From an uncultured Pseudomonadota bacterium (lineage in GTDB: Bacteria > Pseudomonadota > Gammaproteobacteria > Burkholderiales > Usitatibacteraceae), in the NCBI GenBank assembly GCA_937898635.1, contig CALEJW010000069.1, forward strand, positions 1 to 64,000: DNA of 64,000 nucleotides, read 5' to 3'. A program made the position numbers and the translations under genes. Position 1 is the first letter of the stretch. Each line of letters opens with the position of its first letter. This document shows positions 44,147 to 52,716 of this stretch, in pieces. The notes beneath the pieces are model-generated. The model made no database searches and was not told where the DNA came from. It was given only the letters and a program-made list of their open reading frames with translations.

Positions 44147-44890
44147 TCAGGGTGCGGGGCCGAGCCGCTTGATGCTGCCCGAGCCGGCGACCCGCCTCGT
44201 GATCTCGGGATCGCCGTGGTAGCGCACGCTGCCGCTGCCGGCGATGGAGACCTCCAGCGTTTCCCTGGCCCAGAGCGTGGCGTCGCCCGAGCCCGCGATG
44301 CTCAGCTTCGAGCGCCGCGTCTCGAGCCGCCCGGCCTCGATGTCGCCCGAGCCCGCGATCTTGGTCGTCATCTCGTCGGCCCGCCCGGCGACCTTGACGT
44401 CACCGCTGCCCGCGACGGAAATGGAGAGCTTGCCCGCCTCGACCCGGGCGATTCGGATGTCGCCGGTGCCGGCGACGGCGAGGGCGAGGGAGCCGGACTT
44501 CACCGACTCGGAGACGATGTCCCCGCTGCCGGAGACGGACAGGGCGTCGAAGGCGGGGCCGGTGACGAGAATCCGGATCGTGGGGCGGCCGGTCGCGTTG
44601 ATCTTGCGCGCGTAGCGGATGCGCAGCTTCCCGCGCTCGACCACCGTCTCGATCTCCGGCAGGAGGTTGTCGTCGGCCTCGATCGAGACCGACTCGGCGC
44701 CGCCCTGGCGGATGACCAGGGTGCCGGGGACGGCGAGATCGACGCCGGTGAAGCCCGTGACGTTGCGCGATTCCTGCACCACCTTGCCGGAGGCGGCGAT
44801 GGTGTCGGCGCCGAAGAAGGCCCCGGCGGGCAGGCCGGCGAGGGCGGCCAGGGCGGCGAAGGTGGCGATCAGCTTGCGGCGGTCGGTCAT
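44147..44890 (-). CDS. Exported GIN-domain (DUF2807) protein
   Basis: A 247-residue exported protein. Residues 1-32 carry a signal peptide (KLIATFAALAALAGLPAGAFF). The rest is a putative auto-transporter adhesin head GIN domain, a beta-solenoid with about eight turns, each ending in a G-S-G-D or A-G-S-G corner (SVSGSGDIVS, AVAGTGDIRI, SVAGSGDVKV, KIAGSGDIEA, SIAGSGDATL, SIAGSGSVRY). The function is unknown. Its ATG overlaps the purK stop (ATGA at 44887-44890). Confidence 0.85.
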   Translation of the reverse strand: MTDRRKLIATFAALAALAGLPAGAFFGADTIAASGKVVQESRNVTGFTGVDLAVPGTLVIRQGGAESVSIEADDNLLPEIETVVERGKLRIRYARKINATGRPTIRILVTGPAFDALSVSGSGDIVSESVKSGSLALAVAGTGDIRIARVEAGKLSISVAGSGDVKVAGRADEMTTKIAGSGDIEAGRLETRRSKLSIAGSGDATLWARETLEVSIAGSGSVRYHGDPEITRRVAGSGSIKRLGPAP

Positions 44891-46089
44891 GGGGGGTCTC
44901 CTGGTGGCTCGCGATCCCCATGGGACGCGGCGGACGCCGGGTTCGGATTCAGGCGCGGCGGGTCCGCGATGCCGAGGTCGCGCCGGATCTGCACCGCCAC
45001 CTCGAGCGCGCGCTCGAGGGAGGGTTCGCAGACGGTGACGTGGCCCATCTTGCGCCCCGGGCGCGCCTCGCGCTTGCCGTAGAGGTGCAGGTGGGCCCCG
45101 GCGTGGCCCAGCACCGCCTCCCAGCGCGGCTCGCCCGTGCCCCAGATGTCGCCCAGCAGGTTCACCATCACCGCCGGCGTGTGCTGCGTCGGGTCGCCCA
45201 GCGGCAGCCCGCAGAGCACGCGCACCTGCTGCTCGAACTGCGAGGTGCGGCAGGCGTCGATCGTGAAATGCCCGCTGTTGTGCGGGCGCGGCGCGATCTC
45301 GTTCACCAGCAGGCGGCCCGCCACCACGAACATCTCCACGGCGAGGACGCCCACGTAGTCGAGGGCCCCGGCGAGGCGGGAAGCGAGCGCCGTGGCCTCG
45401 GCCGCGAGCGGCGCGGGGATCCGGGCGGGCGCGATCGTGAGGTCGAGGATCCCCCGCGCGTGGCGGTTCTCCGCCACCGGGAAGACCGCCACCTCGCCGC
45501 CGGCGGCGCGCGCGAGGATCACCGAGATCTCGAGCTCGAGGTCGAGCCGCTCCTCGAGCACGCAGGGCGCGCGCTGCCAGTCGGCGAAGACGCGCTCGAG
45601 GTCGCGGCGGGAGGCGATCGTCGCCTGCCCCTTGCCGTCGTAGCCGAAGCGCGCCGTCTTCAGGAGGGCGGGCAGGCGCACGCGCTCGAGCGCGGCGTCG
45701 AAATCGGCCTCGGCGCGCACGTCCGCGTAGGGACCCAGGGGCAGCCCGTGGGCCGCGAGGAAGGCCTTCTCGCGGCTGCGGTCCTGGGCCACCGCGACCG
45801 CGTTGCCGCTCGGGCGCACGAGGGTCGTCTGCGCGAGCGCGTGCAGGGCCTCGGCCGGCGCGTTCTCGAATTCCGTCGTCACCGCGGCGCAGGTCTGCGC
45901 CAGCTCGGCGAGCGACACCGGGTGCGTGTAGGCGGTGTTCAGGTGCCCCGTGGCGAACTCCGCGGCCGGGGACAGGGGATCGGGGTCGAGCACCGTGACG
46001 CGGTAGCCGAGCGTTCGCGCCGCGACCGTGAACATGCGCCCGAGCTGGCCCCCGCCCAGGAGCCCGAGGGTCGCGCCCGGCTCGATCAC
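44887..46089 (-). CDS. purK: N5-carboxyaminoimidazole ribonucleotide synthase
   Basis: A 400-residue ATP-grasp enzyme that carboxylates AIR with bicarbonate in purine synthesis. TLGLLGGGQLGRMFTVAA, VTTEFENAPAEAL, FGYDGKGQATI, CVLEERLDLELEISV and NEIAPRPHNSGHFTIDA are diagnostic. The last 15 or so residues are a Pro-rich extension. The GTG at 46089 overlaps the purE stop (GTGA). Confidence 0.97.
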   Translation of the reverse strand: MIEPGATLGLLGGGQLGRMFTVAARTLGYRVTVLDPDPLSPAAEFATGHLNTAYTHPVSLAELAQTCAAVTTEFENAPAEALHALAQTTLVRPSGNAVAVAQDRSREKAFLAAHGLPLGPYADVRAEADFDAALERVRLPALLKTARFGYDGKGQATIASRRDLERVFADWQRAPCVLEERLDLELEISVILARAAGGEVAVFPVAENRHARGILDLTIAPARIPAPLAAEATALASRLAGALDYVGVLAVEMFVVAGRLLVNEIAPRPHNSGHFTIDACRTSQFEQQVRVLCGLPLGDPTQHTPAVMVNLLGDIWGTGEPRWEAVLGHAGAHLHLYGKREARPGRKMGHVTVCEPSLERALEVAVQIRRDLGIADPPRLNPNPASAASHGDREPPGDPP

Positions 46090-46580
46090 AGCACGTCGGG
46101 GAGCTGCATGGCCGCGACGGTCTCGCGCAGCTCCTCGCGGTAGGCCGCGAGCTTCCCGGCGAGCGCCGCGTCGCCCGCCGCGAGCAGGCTCACGGCGAAG
46201 AGGCCGGCGTTGGCCGCGCCCGCCTCGCCGATGGCGAAGGTCGCCACGGGGATGCCCTTGGGCATCTGCACGATCGAGTAGAGCGAATCCTGCCCGGCGA
46301 GGTGCTTCGAGGGCACGGGAACGCCCAGCACGGGAAGCGTCGTCTTCGAGGCGATCATCCCCGGCAGGTGGGCGGCGCCGCCCGCGCCCGCGATGATGCA
46401 GTGCAGGCCCCGGGCGCGCGCGCTCTGGGCGTACTCGAACATCGCGTCCGGCGTCCGGTGCGCCGAGACGACCCGGTGCTCGAAGGGCACGCCGAAGTCC
46501 TTGAGCACCTTCGCCGCATGCTGCATCACCTCCCAGTCGCTCTGGGAGCCCATCACCACGCCGACGACCGGCTTTGCCAT
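46086..46580 (-). CDS. purE: N5-carboxyaminoimidazole ribonucleotide mutase
   Basis: A 164-residue class I PurE that moves the carboxylate from N5-CAIR to CAIR. VGVVMGSQSDWEVM, VSAHRTPDAMFEYA with the catalytic His, IAGAGGAAHLPGM and LGVPVPSKHLAGQDSLYSIVQMP are typical. ATG at 46580 is chosen because GAGGT lies 8 bases before it; a GTG at 46589 would add three residues. It follows the decarboxylase gene by about 10 bases, so purEK ride on the arn-type run. Confidence 0.96.
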   Translation of the reverse strand: MAKPVVGVVMGSQSDWEVMQHAAKVLKDFGVPFEHRVVSAHRTPDAMFEYAQSARARGLHCIIAGAGGAAHLPGMIASKTTLPVLGVPVPSKHLAGQDSLYSIVQMPKGIPVATFAIGEAGAANAGLFAVSLLAAGDAALAGKLAAYREELRETVAAMQLPDVL

Positions 46581-46590
46581 GTCCGCCACC

Positions 46591-47637
46591 TCAGGAGGCC
46601 AGCGCCCGCGCGTCCTCGATCGCGGCGCGGTAGGAATCGAAGATCCGGGCGAGGGCGGTCGCCATGTCCACCTTCGGCGCCCAGCCGAGTTCCGCCATGG
46701 TGTTGTCGATGGCGGGCACGCGGTTCTGCACGTCCTGGTAGCCCTTGCCGTAGTAGTCGTCCGAGCTCACCTCGACGATCCTCACCCGGGAGGCGCTGTC
46801 GCGGTACTCCGGATAGGTCTTCGCGAGCGCGAGCATCATGGTCGCGAGCTCGCGCACGGAGAAGTTGTTCGCGGGGTTGCCGATGTTGTAGATGCGCCCC
46901 GAGGCGACGCCCTCCGGGTTCTCGATGATGCGCATGAGAGCGTCGATGCCGTCGTCGATGAAGGTGAAGGCGCGCTTCTGGGAGCCGCCGTCGACCAGCT
47001 TGATCGGCTCGCCGCGCACGATGTGGCCGAGGAACTGCGTGATCACGCGCGAGGACCCTTCCTTGGCCGTGTGGATCGAGTCGAGCCCCGCGCCGATCCA
47101 GTTGAAGGGGCGGAAGAGCGTGAAGTCGAGCTTCTCCATGGCGCCGTAGGCCCAGATCACCCGGTCCATGAGCTGCTTGGAGCAGGAGTAGATCCAGCGC
47201 TGCTTGTCGATGGGCCCGAGCACCAGCTCGGAAGCGTAGGGGTCGAAGCGCTCGTCGCGGCACATCCCGTAGACCTCGGAGGTCGAGGGAAAGAGGATGC
47301 GCTTGCCGTACTTCACGCAGGACCGCACGATCGGCAGGTTCGCCTCGAAATCCAGCTCGAAGACCTTGAGGGGCTCCCTCACGTAGGTCGCGGGCGTGGC
47401 GATCGCCACGAGCGGGATGATCACGTCGCACTTGCGGATGTGGTACTCGATCCACTCGCGGTTGATCGTGATGTCGCCCTCGAAGAAGTGGAAGCGCGGG
47501 TGCGCGAGGAGGTCCGCGACGCGGTCCGAGCCCATGTCCATGCCGTACACGTCCCACCCGGTGTCGGCGAGGATTCGCTGGGAGAGATGGTGGCCGATGA
47601 AGCCGTTGACGCCGAGGATGCAGATGCGCTTGCTCAT
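46591..47637 (-). CDS. UDP-glucuronate decarboxylase (ArnA C-terminal type)
   Basis: A 348-residue NAD-dependent enzyme matching the dehydrogenase half of E. coli ArnA: it oxidises and decarboxylates UDP-glucuronate to UDP-4-keto-arabinose. KRICILGVNGFIGHHLSQRIL binds NAD, PSTSEVYGMC carries the Ser-Glu pair, the Tyr/Lys is IYSCSKQLMDRV, and FRPFNWIGAGLDSI is specific to this branch. In E. coli it is fused to a formyltransferase; here that partner is the next gene upstream, 49 bases away. ATG at 47637. Confidence 0.92.
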   Translation of the reverse strand: MSKRICILGVNGFIGHHLSQRILADTGWDVYGMDMGSDRVADLLAHPRFHFFEGDITINREWIEYHIRKCDVIIPLVAIATPATYVREPLKVFELDFEANLPIVRSCVKYGKRILFPSTSEVYGMCRDERFDPYASELVLGPIDKQRWIYSCSKQLMDRVIWAYGAMEKLDFTLFRPFNWIGAGLDSIHTAKEGSSRVITQFLGHIVRGEPIKLVDGGSQKRAFTFIDDGIDALMRIIENPEGVASGRIYNIGNPANNFSVRELATMMLALAKTYPEYRDSASRVRIVEVSSDDYYGKGYQDVQNRVPAIDNTMAELGWAPKVDMATALARIFDSYRAAIEDARALAS

Positions 47638-47686
47638 GATGTTCCGTGGTGGCCTTCGCGCGGCCCGAAGCGCCGGTGGCGCCTCG

Positions 47687-48634
47687 TCAGCCGAAGGCGA
47701 ATTGTCCCATGGGCTCCCCGCCGGGGGCAAAGCGCGCGGCGAGCGCCTTTCCCTCGAGCGGGCCCTCGCCCTCCAGTTCCGCCTCGCGGATCTCCAGCCA
47801 GCGCCCGTCGCCGCAGCAGGCCCAGGCCTTGCCTTGCGCCACGGCGATGCTGCCGGGCGGGCGCGGCGGCAGCGCCGGCGGCTCGCCCCACCAGGTGCGA
47901 AGCACGCGGGCAGGCCGGCCGGAGAGCGTGGTGAAGGCGCCGGGGTAGGGCGGCGCCACGGCGCGCACGAGGTCGTGGATCGCGTGCGCGCCCTTCGACC
48001 AGTCGATGCGCCCGTCCTCGGGCCGGCGGCCGCCGAAGTAGCTCCCCTCGGCGAGCGCCTGGGGCCTCAACTCGGCCGTGCCCGCGAGGAGCGCCGGGAG
48101 CGCGCGCGCGAGGACCCGTCCCGCGGCCCCCGTCACGCGGTCGAAGACCTCCGCGGCCGTGTCGTTCTCGCCGATGGGCACGGCCTCCTGGCCGGCGATG
48201 CGGCCGGCGTCGGGCCTGGCGACCATCTCGTGCAGCGTCGCGCCCGTCTCGCGCTCGCCGTGGACGAGGGCCCAGTTGACCGGCGCGCGGCCGCGGTATT
48301 TCGGCAGGAGCGAGCCGTGCAGGTTGTAGGCGCCGCGGCGGGCCGTCGCGAGCACCGCGGGCGGGAGCATCCGGCGGTAGTAGAAGGAGAAGAGGAAATC
48401 CGGCGCGAGCCGCGCGAGGCGTTCGACGAAGGCGGGCTCGCCCGGATCGTCCGGGGTGGCGACCGCGAGCCCCGCCTTGCGCGCGAGCGCCTCGACGCTC
48501 CCGAACCAGACGTTCTCCGCGGGATCGTCGCGGTGGGTCACCACGAGGGGCACCTGCACGCCGTGTTCGAGCAGCACGGACAGGCAGCGGCAACCCACGT
48601 CGTGGTAGGCGAAGACGGCCGCCGTCGCGCTCAC
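47687..48634 (-). CDS. UDP-4-amino-4-deoxy-arabinose formyltransferase (ArnA N-terminal type)
   Basis: A 315-residue formyl-THF-dependent transferase like the first half of ArnA. The catalytic Asn and His are in YNLHGSLLPKYRGRAPVNWA, the Asp in MVARPDAGRI, and the OB-fold C-terminal domain has AVAPPYPGAFT. It should add a formyl group to UDP-Ara4N before transfer to the lipid carrier. The GTG at 48634 overlaps the arnC stop (GTGA). It is separate from the decarboxylase. Confidence 0.9.
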   Translation of the reverse strand: MSATAAVFAYHDVGCRCLSVLLEHGVQVPLVVTHRDDPAENVWFGSVEALARKAGLAVATPDDPGEPAFVERLARLAPDFLFSFYYRRMLPPAVLATARRGAYNLHGSLLPKYRGRAPVNWALVHGERETGATLHEMVARPDAGRIAGQEAVPIGENDTAAEVFDRVTGAAGRVLARALPALLAGTAELRPQALAEGSYFGGRRPEDGRIDWSKGAHAIHDLVRAVAPPYPGAFTTLSGRPARVLRTWWGEPPALPPRPPGSIAVAQGKAWACCGDGRWLEIREAELEGEGPLEGKALAARFAPGGEPMGQFAFG

Positions 48635-49578
48635 GCGTCGCGCTTCTCGAGGACGGCCTGGACGAGGTAGCGCGGCCGCTCCCGGACCTGCTGGTAGATG
48701 CGCCCGACGTACTCGCCGACGAGACCGAGGCCGAAGAGCACGACGCCGACCAGGAAGAACGCGAGGATGTCGCGGTCCCAGATGACCCACAGCCCGTCGC
48801 CCCCGCCGGCGAGGATGCGCTGCGCGATCACCACGACGTAGGCGCCGAGCGAGACGATCGACACGCCGATGCCGAAGAGCGAGAAGAGCTGCAGCGGCAC
48901 GACGGAAAAGCCGGTGACCAGGTCGAAGTTCAGGCGGATCAGCCTGTAGAGCGAGTACTTCGACTCGCCCGCGGCGCGCTCCTCGTGGGCGACCTCCACC
49001 TCGGCCGGGTTCTGGGCGAAGGAGTAGCCGAGCGCGGGGATATAGGTGCTCACCTCGCGCGAGGAGCGGATCGCGTCGACGATGGCCCGGTCGTAGGCGC
49101 GCATCATGCAGCCCTGGTCGGTCATGCGGATGCGGGTGAGGCGCTCGCGCAGCCCGTTCATCGCCCGCGAGGCCCAGCGCCGCCACGCCGCGTCCCGGCG
49201 CATGAGGCGGATGGAGCCCACGTAGTCGTGGCCCTCGTCCATCTTCGCGAGGAGCTTCGCGATCTCCTCGGGAGGGTTCTGCAGGTCCGCGTCCAGCGTC
49301 ACCACGCGCCCCCCGCGGCAGTACTCGAAGCCCGCCATGATCGCCATGTGCTGCCCGAAGTTGCCGTTGAAGAGCACGACGCGGGTGACGTCGGGGCGCC
49401 GCTGGAACGCTTCCCGCAGGAGCGCGGCCGAGCGGTCGCGGCTGCCGTCGTTCACGAAGACGACCTCGTAGCTCGTCCCGAGGGCGTCGAGCGACGGGTA
49501 GAGCCGCGCGAAGAGGGCGGGCAGCACCGCTTCCTCGTTGTAGACCGGGATGACGACGGAAAGGCCTGGCGCGTCCAT
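48631..49578 (-). CDS. arnC: Undecaprenyl-phosphate 4-deoxy-4-formamido-arabinose transferase
   Basis: A 315-residue polyprenyl-phosphate glycosyltransferase (GT2). LSVVIPVYNEEAVLP, VNDGSRDRS, TLDADLQNPPEEI and TDQGCMMRAYDR are the GT-A core; two C-terminal membrane helices follow (FSLFGIGVSIVSLGAYVVVI, FFLVGVVLFGLGLVGEYVG) and the conserved GRIYQQVRERPRY tail. It moves the formylated aminoarabinose onto undecaprenyl phosphate. ATG at 49578 lies 5 bases after the arnB stop. Confidence 0.9.
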   Translation of the reverse strand: MDAPGLSVVIPVYNEEAVLPALFARLYPSLDALGTSYEVVFVNDGSRDRSAALLREAFQRRPDVTRVVLFNGNFGQHMAIMAGFEYCRGGRVVTLDADLQNPPEEIAKLLAKMDEGHDYVGSIRLMRRDAAWRRWASRAMNGLRERLTRIRMTDQGCMMRAYDRAIVDAIRSSREVSTYIPALGYSFAQNPAEVEVAHEERAAGESKYSLYRLIRLNFDLVTGFSVVPLQLFSLFGIGVSIVSLGAYVVVIAQRILAGGGDGLWVIWDRDILAFFLVGVVLFGLGLVGEYVGRIYQQVRERPRYLVQAVLEKRDA

Positions 49579-49583
49579 GGCGT

Positions 49584-50720
49584 TCAGGCGCCGCGCGAGC
49601 GGACGAGGCGCCGCAGGGCGGCGCAGACCCGTTCCACGTCCGCGGGCGTCATCTCGGGAAAGAGCGGCAGCGAGACGGTCTCGCGGCCGATGCGCTCGGA
49701 GACCGGGAACTGCCCCTCCCGCCATCCCCGGGCGCGATAGCAGGTGGTGAGGTGGATCGCCTCGTAGGAGATGCCCACGCCGATGCCCTCGCGCCGCATC
49801 GCCTCGATGAACGCCTGGCGCGTGAGCGCCATTTCGGCGAGCGGCAGGAGCACGGTGAACATGTTCCAGCTGTGCCCCGGGTTCTCCCGCGGCGGCAGGC
49901 GCTCGGGGCCGAGGAGCTCGTCGCCGGCGAGGCCCTCGAAGTAGGCCATCGCGAGGCGCTCGCGGGCGGCGCACCACTCGCCCAGCCGGGCGAGCTGGGC
50001 GAGGCCCAGGCGCGCCGACACGTCGGACAGGTTGTACTTCCCGCCCGCCATCTCGAGGTCCCGCGTGCCGTCGGGGAGCCGCGCGATGCCGTGGAAGCGC
50101 AGCCGCTCCGCCCGCGCCGCCTCGGCCGCGTCGTTCAGGACGAGCGCGCCGCCCTCGATCGTGGTCATGTTCTTGTTCGGGTGGAAGCTGAAGGAGACGA
50201 GGTCGCCCGTGGCGCCCACGGGCCGCCCGCCGGCCACGCTTCCGATCGCGAGCGCGGCGTCCTCGAGCACGCGCACGCCGTGCCGGGCGCGGAACGCGGC
50301 GAGCGCCGCCGGGTCGAGCGGGGCGTTGTAGTGCACCGGCAGCAGCGCCTTCGTGCGCGGCGTCACGGCGGCGGCGGCCTGCGCGAGGTCGATGTTGCGC
50401 GTGGCGAGCTCGACGTCCACGAAGACCGCCCTCGCGCCGGCGCGCTCGATCACGTTGGCCGAGGCGAAGAAGCTCTGCGCGGGCGTCACCACCTCGTCGC
50501 CGGGACCCACGCCGAGGAGTTCGAGCGCCACGGACATCGCCCCCGTGGCGGAGGTGAAGCTGCGCACGGGGCGCCCGCCCGCGTACGCGGAAAGCGCCGC
50601 CTCGAAGGCAGCGACCTGCGGCCCGCTCGCGATCCAGCGGCTGCGCAGCGTGTCGGCGACGGCCGCGACCATGGCCTCGTCGATCACCGGCCGCGCGAAG
50701 GGGAGGAAGGCCGCGCTCAA
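49584..50720 (-). CDS. arnB: UDP-4-amino-4-deoxy-arabinose aminotransferase
   Basis: A 378-residue DegT/DnrJ/EryC1 PLP enzyme. FLPFARPVIDEAMVAAV, TSATGAMSVALELL, VTPAQSFFASANVIE, DAALAIGS, and the PLP Lys in SFSFHPNKNMTTIEGGAL fit ArnB, which aminates UDP-4-keto-arabinose. The start seems to be a TTG at 50720 that overlaps the stop of the SMR gene (TTGA), so translation is likely coupled. Confidence 0.9.
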   Translation of the reverse strand: MSAAFLPFARPVIDEAMVAAVADTLRSRWIASGPQVAAFEAALSAYAGGRPVRSFTSATGAMSVALELLGVGPGDEVVTPAQSFFASANVIERAGARAVFVDVELATRNIDLAQAAAAVTPRTKALLPVHYNAPLDPAALAAFRARHGVRVLEDAALAIGSVAGGRPVGATGDLVSFSFHPNKNMTTIEGGALVLNDAAEAARAERLRFHGIARLPDGTRDLEMAGGKYNLSDVSARLGLAQLARLGEWCAARERLAMAYFEGLAGDELLGPERLPPRENPGHSWNMFTVLLPLAEMALTRQAFIEAMRREGIGVGISYEAIHLTTCYRARGWREGQFPVSERIGRETVSLPLFPEMTPADVERVCAALRRLVRSRGA

Positions 50721-51088
50721 GAGCGGGCCACCAGCCAGACGCCCACCACGATGAAGCCGATGCCCACCAGCTTCTGCGCCGCGAGGGATTCGCCGAAGAG
50801 CATCCAGGCCGCCACGGCGTTCACGACGTAGCCGATGGAGAGCATCGGGTAGGCGACGGAGACGGGCACGCGCGAGAGCGCGAGGATCCAGACGACCAGG
50901 CTCACCGCGTAGCAGGCGACGCCGCCGAGCACGAAGGGGCTCGCGGCGACCTTCAGGCCCACGGGCACGAGGTTTTCCATCGTGAAGGCGAACTCGCCGA
51001 TGCGGTTCGTGCCGGCCTTGAGCAGCAGCTGCGCGGCGGCGTTGAGCAGCACGCCCGTGATCACGAGCGAGAAGGCGGTGGCGTTCAC
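50717..51088 (-). CDS. SMR/EamA-type protein, ArnE/ArnF-like flippase subunit
   Basis: A 123-residue four-helix membrane protein: NATAFSLVITGVLLNAAAQLLLKAG, FVLGGVACYAVSLVVWILAL, VSVAYPMLSIGYVVNAVAAW and LVGIGFIVVGVWLVA. The motif VSVAYPMLSIGYV is that of ArnE/ArnF, the pair thought to flip the lipid-linked aminoarabinose. Only one such gene is present, so it may act as a homodimer. GTG start at 51088 overlaps arnT (GTGA). Confidence 0.85.
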   Translation of the reverse strand: MNATAFSLVITGVLLNAAAQLLLKAGTNRIGEFAFTMENLVPVGLKVAASPFVLGGVACYAVSLVVWILALSRVPVSVAYPMLSIGYVVNAVAAWMLFGESLAAQKLVGIGFIVVGVWLVARS

Positions 51089-52716
51089 GGCTTGCGCACG
51101 AGGACGCGCCGCTCGTCCCGGTAGAGGAGGGTCATCGCGAGTCCGCGGGCGGTGAGCCTGTCGAGGAGGTCGGGATGGATTATAGCCATCGCCTCCCCCG
51201 GCCGCTGCCAGTCCGCGGCGAAGGCCTCGAGCGTCGCGAGGGCGAGCCGCGGCTCCCGGTCGAGGCCGGGCGCGAACTCGTCGCGGTAGGCCACCAGCGT
51301 CACCGTCCGCCGGAGGTAGAAGGGCACCGTCTGGTCGTAGTAGCCCACGGAGTAGACCCGGGTGTCCGCCGCGAGGAGGGGCTTCATGCGGCCTGCGACC
51401 ACGACGCCGGACTGCCGCGGCGCGAGGCGCTCGTAGCCGTCCTCGACGAAGTCGATGAAGAGGATCGAGGCGGCGACGATCGCGACGATCGCGCCGCGCT
51501 TGCGCCCGGCGCGCAGCTTGGCCGCGCCGGCCGCCAGGGCGAGCGCGAGGATCGCGAGCCCGGCGAGGATCCACGGGCGGGCCGCGGCGTAGAGCTCCCG
51601 CGTCCAGTCGTTCCTCGCGCGCTCGGGCGCCCCCCAGGCCACCGCGATCGCCACGAGGACGAGCGGGACCAGCGCGGCGACCGGCTTCCACAGGCTCCTC
51701 GCGGGCGCGCGCGCGAGCCAGTCGCCCAGGACCAGGGCGAAGACCGGGAACACCGGGAGGATGTAGGCCGGCAGCTTCGACCCCGAGGCGCTGAAGAAGA
51801 GCACCACGAAGGCCGACCAGAGGATCGCGAAGCGCCGCCAGGGGAAGGCCGCGCCCGCGCCCTCGCGGCGCCAGCCGTCGCGCGCGGCGGGGACCAGCAT
51901 GAGCATCCACGGCAGGAAGCCGACGAAGAGGATCGGCAGGAAGAACCACCACGGCTCCTCGCGGCGGTGCGCCTTCGTGAGGAAGCGCTCGAAGTGCTCG
52001 TGCACGAAGAAGAACTGCGGGAACTCGGGATTGGCGAGCGAGACCAGCACGAACCAGGGCGCGGCGATCGCGAGGAAGAGCGCCGGCCCGCGCGCCCATT
52101 CCAGCTTCCCGAGGAGCGCCCAGTCGCGGTTCGCGAGGCAGTGCAGGAAGATCGCGGCGGCCGGAAAGACGATGCCGACGAGCCCCTTGGAGAGCACCGC
52201 GAGCGCCATGCCCGCCCACGCGAGGAGCATCCAGCGCCGCCGCGCGGCTTCCTCGCCCGAGACGGCGAGGAGGAAGGCGCACACCGCGACGGTGGTCCAG
52301 GCCGTGAGGCCCATGTCCAGGGTCACGACGCCGCCCATGCCGAGGAAATAGGGGCTGGACAGGAGGACGCCCGCGGTGAGCAGGGCGGCCTCGTCGCCCG
52401 CGAGCCGCCGCGCGGTGAAGCCCGCCGCGAGGAGCGCGAGCAGGCCGCAGAGCGCCGTGTAGATCCGCGCCGTGAACTCGCTCTCCCCGAAGAGCCGGAA
52501 GGCCGCGGCGCTCGCCCAGTACTGCAGGGGCGGCTTCTCGAAGTACTCGATGCCGTTCAGCCGCGGCGTCACCCAGTCGCCGCTCGCGGCCATCTCGCGC
52601 GAGATCTCCGAATAGCGTCCCTCGTCCGGGTGGGCGAGCGGGCGCTGCATGTTGTCCACGCCGACGAAGAGCGCGAGCGCGGCGATGAGGAGCGCGGCGA
52701 CCCGCGTCGGGCTCAC
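51085..52716 (-). CDS. arnT: Lipid A 4-amino-arabinose transferase-like (PMT family)
   Basis: A 543-residue GT-C integral membrane transferase with about 12 helices. The first periplasmic loop has the acidic active site HPDEGRYSEISREM and FEKPPLQYW, and SKGLVGIVFP, FFVHEHFERFLTKAHRREEPWW and SGSKLPAYILP are typical of ArnT. It would place aminoarabinose on lipid A, lowering negative charge. The GTG at 52716 overlaps the smr stop. The close relatives that transfer other sugars cannot be excluded from sequence, but the arn neighbours support this. Confidence 0.87.
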   Translation of the reverse strand: MSPTRVAALLIAALALFVGVDNMQRPLAHPDEGRYSEISREMAASGDWVTPRLNGIEYFEKPPLQYWASAAAFRLFGESEFTARIYTALCGLLALLAAGFTARRLAGDEAALLTAGVLLSSPYFLGMGGVVTLDMGLTAWTTVAVCAFLLAVSGEEAARRRWMLLAWAGMALAVLSKGLVGIVFPAAAIFLHCLANRDWALLGKLEWARGPALFLAIAAPWFVLVSLANPEFPQFFFVHEHFERFLTKAHRREEPWWFFLPILFVGFLPWMLMLVPAARDGWRREGAGAAFPWRRFAILWSAFVVLFFSASGSKLPAYILPVFPVFALVLGDWLARAPARSLWKPVAALVPLVLVAIAVAWGAPERARNDWTRELYAAARPWILAGLAILALALAAGAAKLRAGRKRGAIVAIVAASILFIDFVEDGYERLAPRQSGVVVAGRMKPLLAADTRVYSVGYYDQTVPFYLRRTVTLVAYRDEFAPGLDREPRLALATLEAFAADWQRPGEAMAIIHPDLLDRLTARGLAMTLLYRDERRVLVRKP

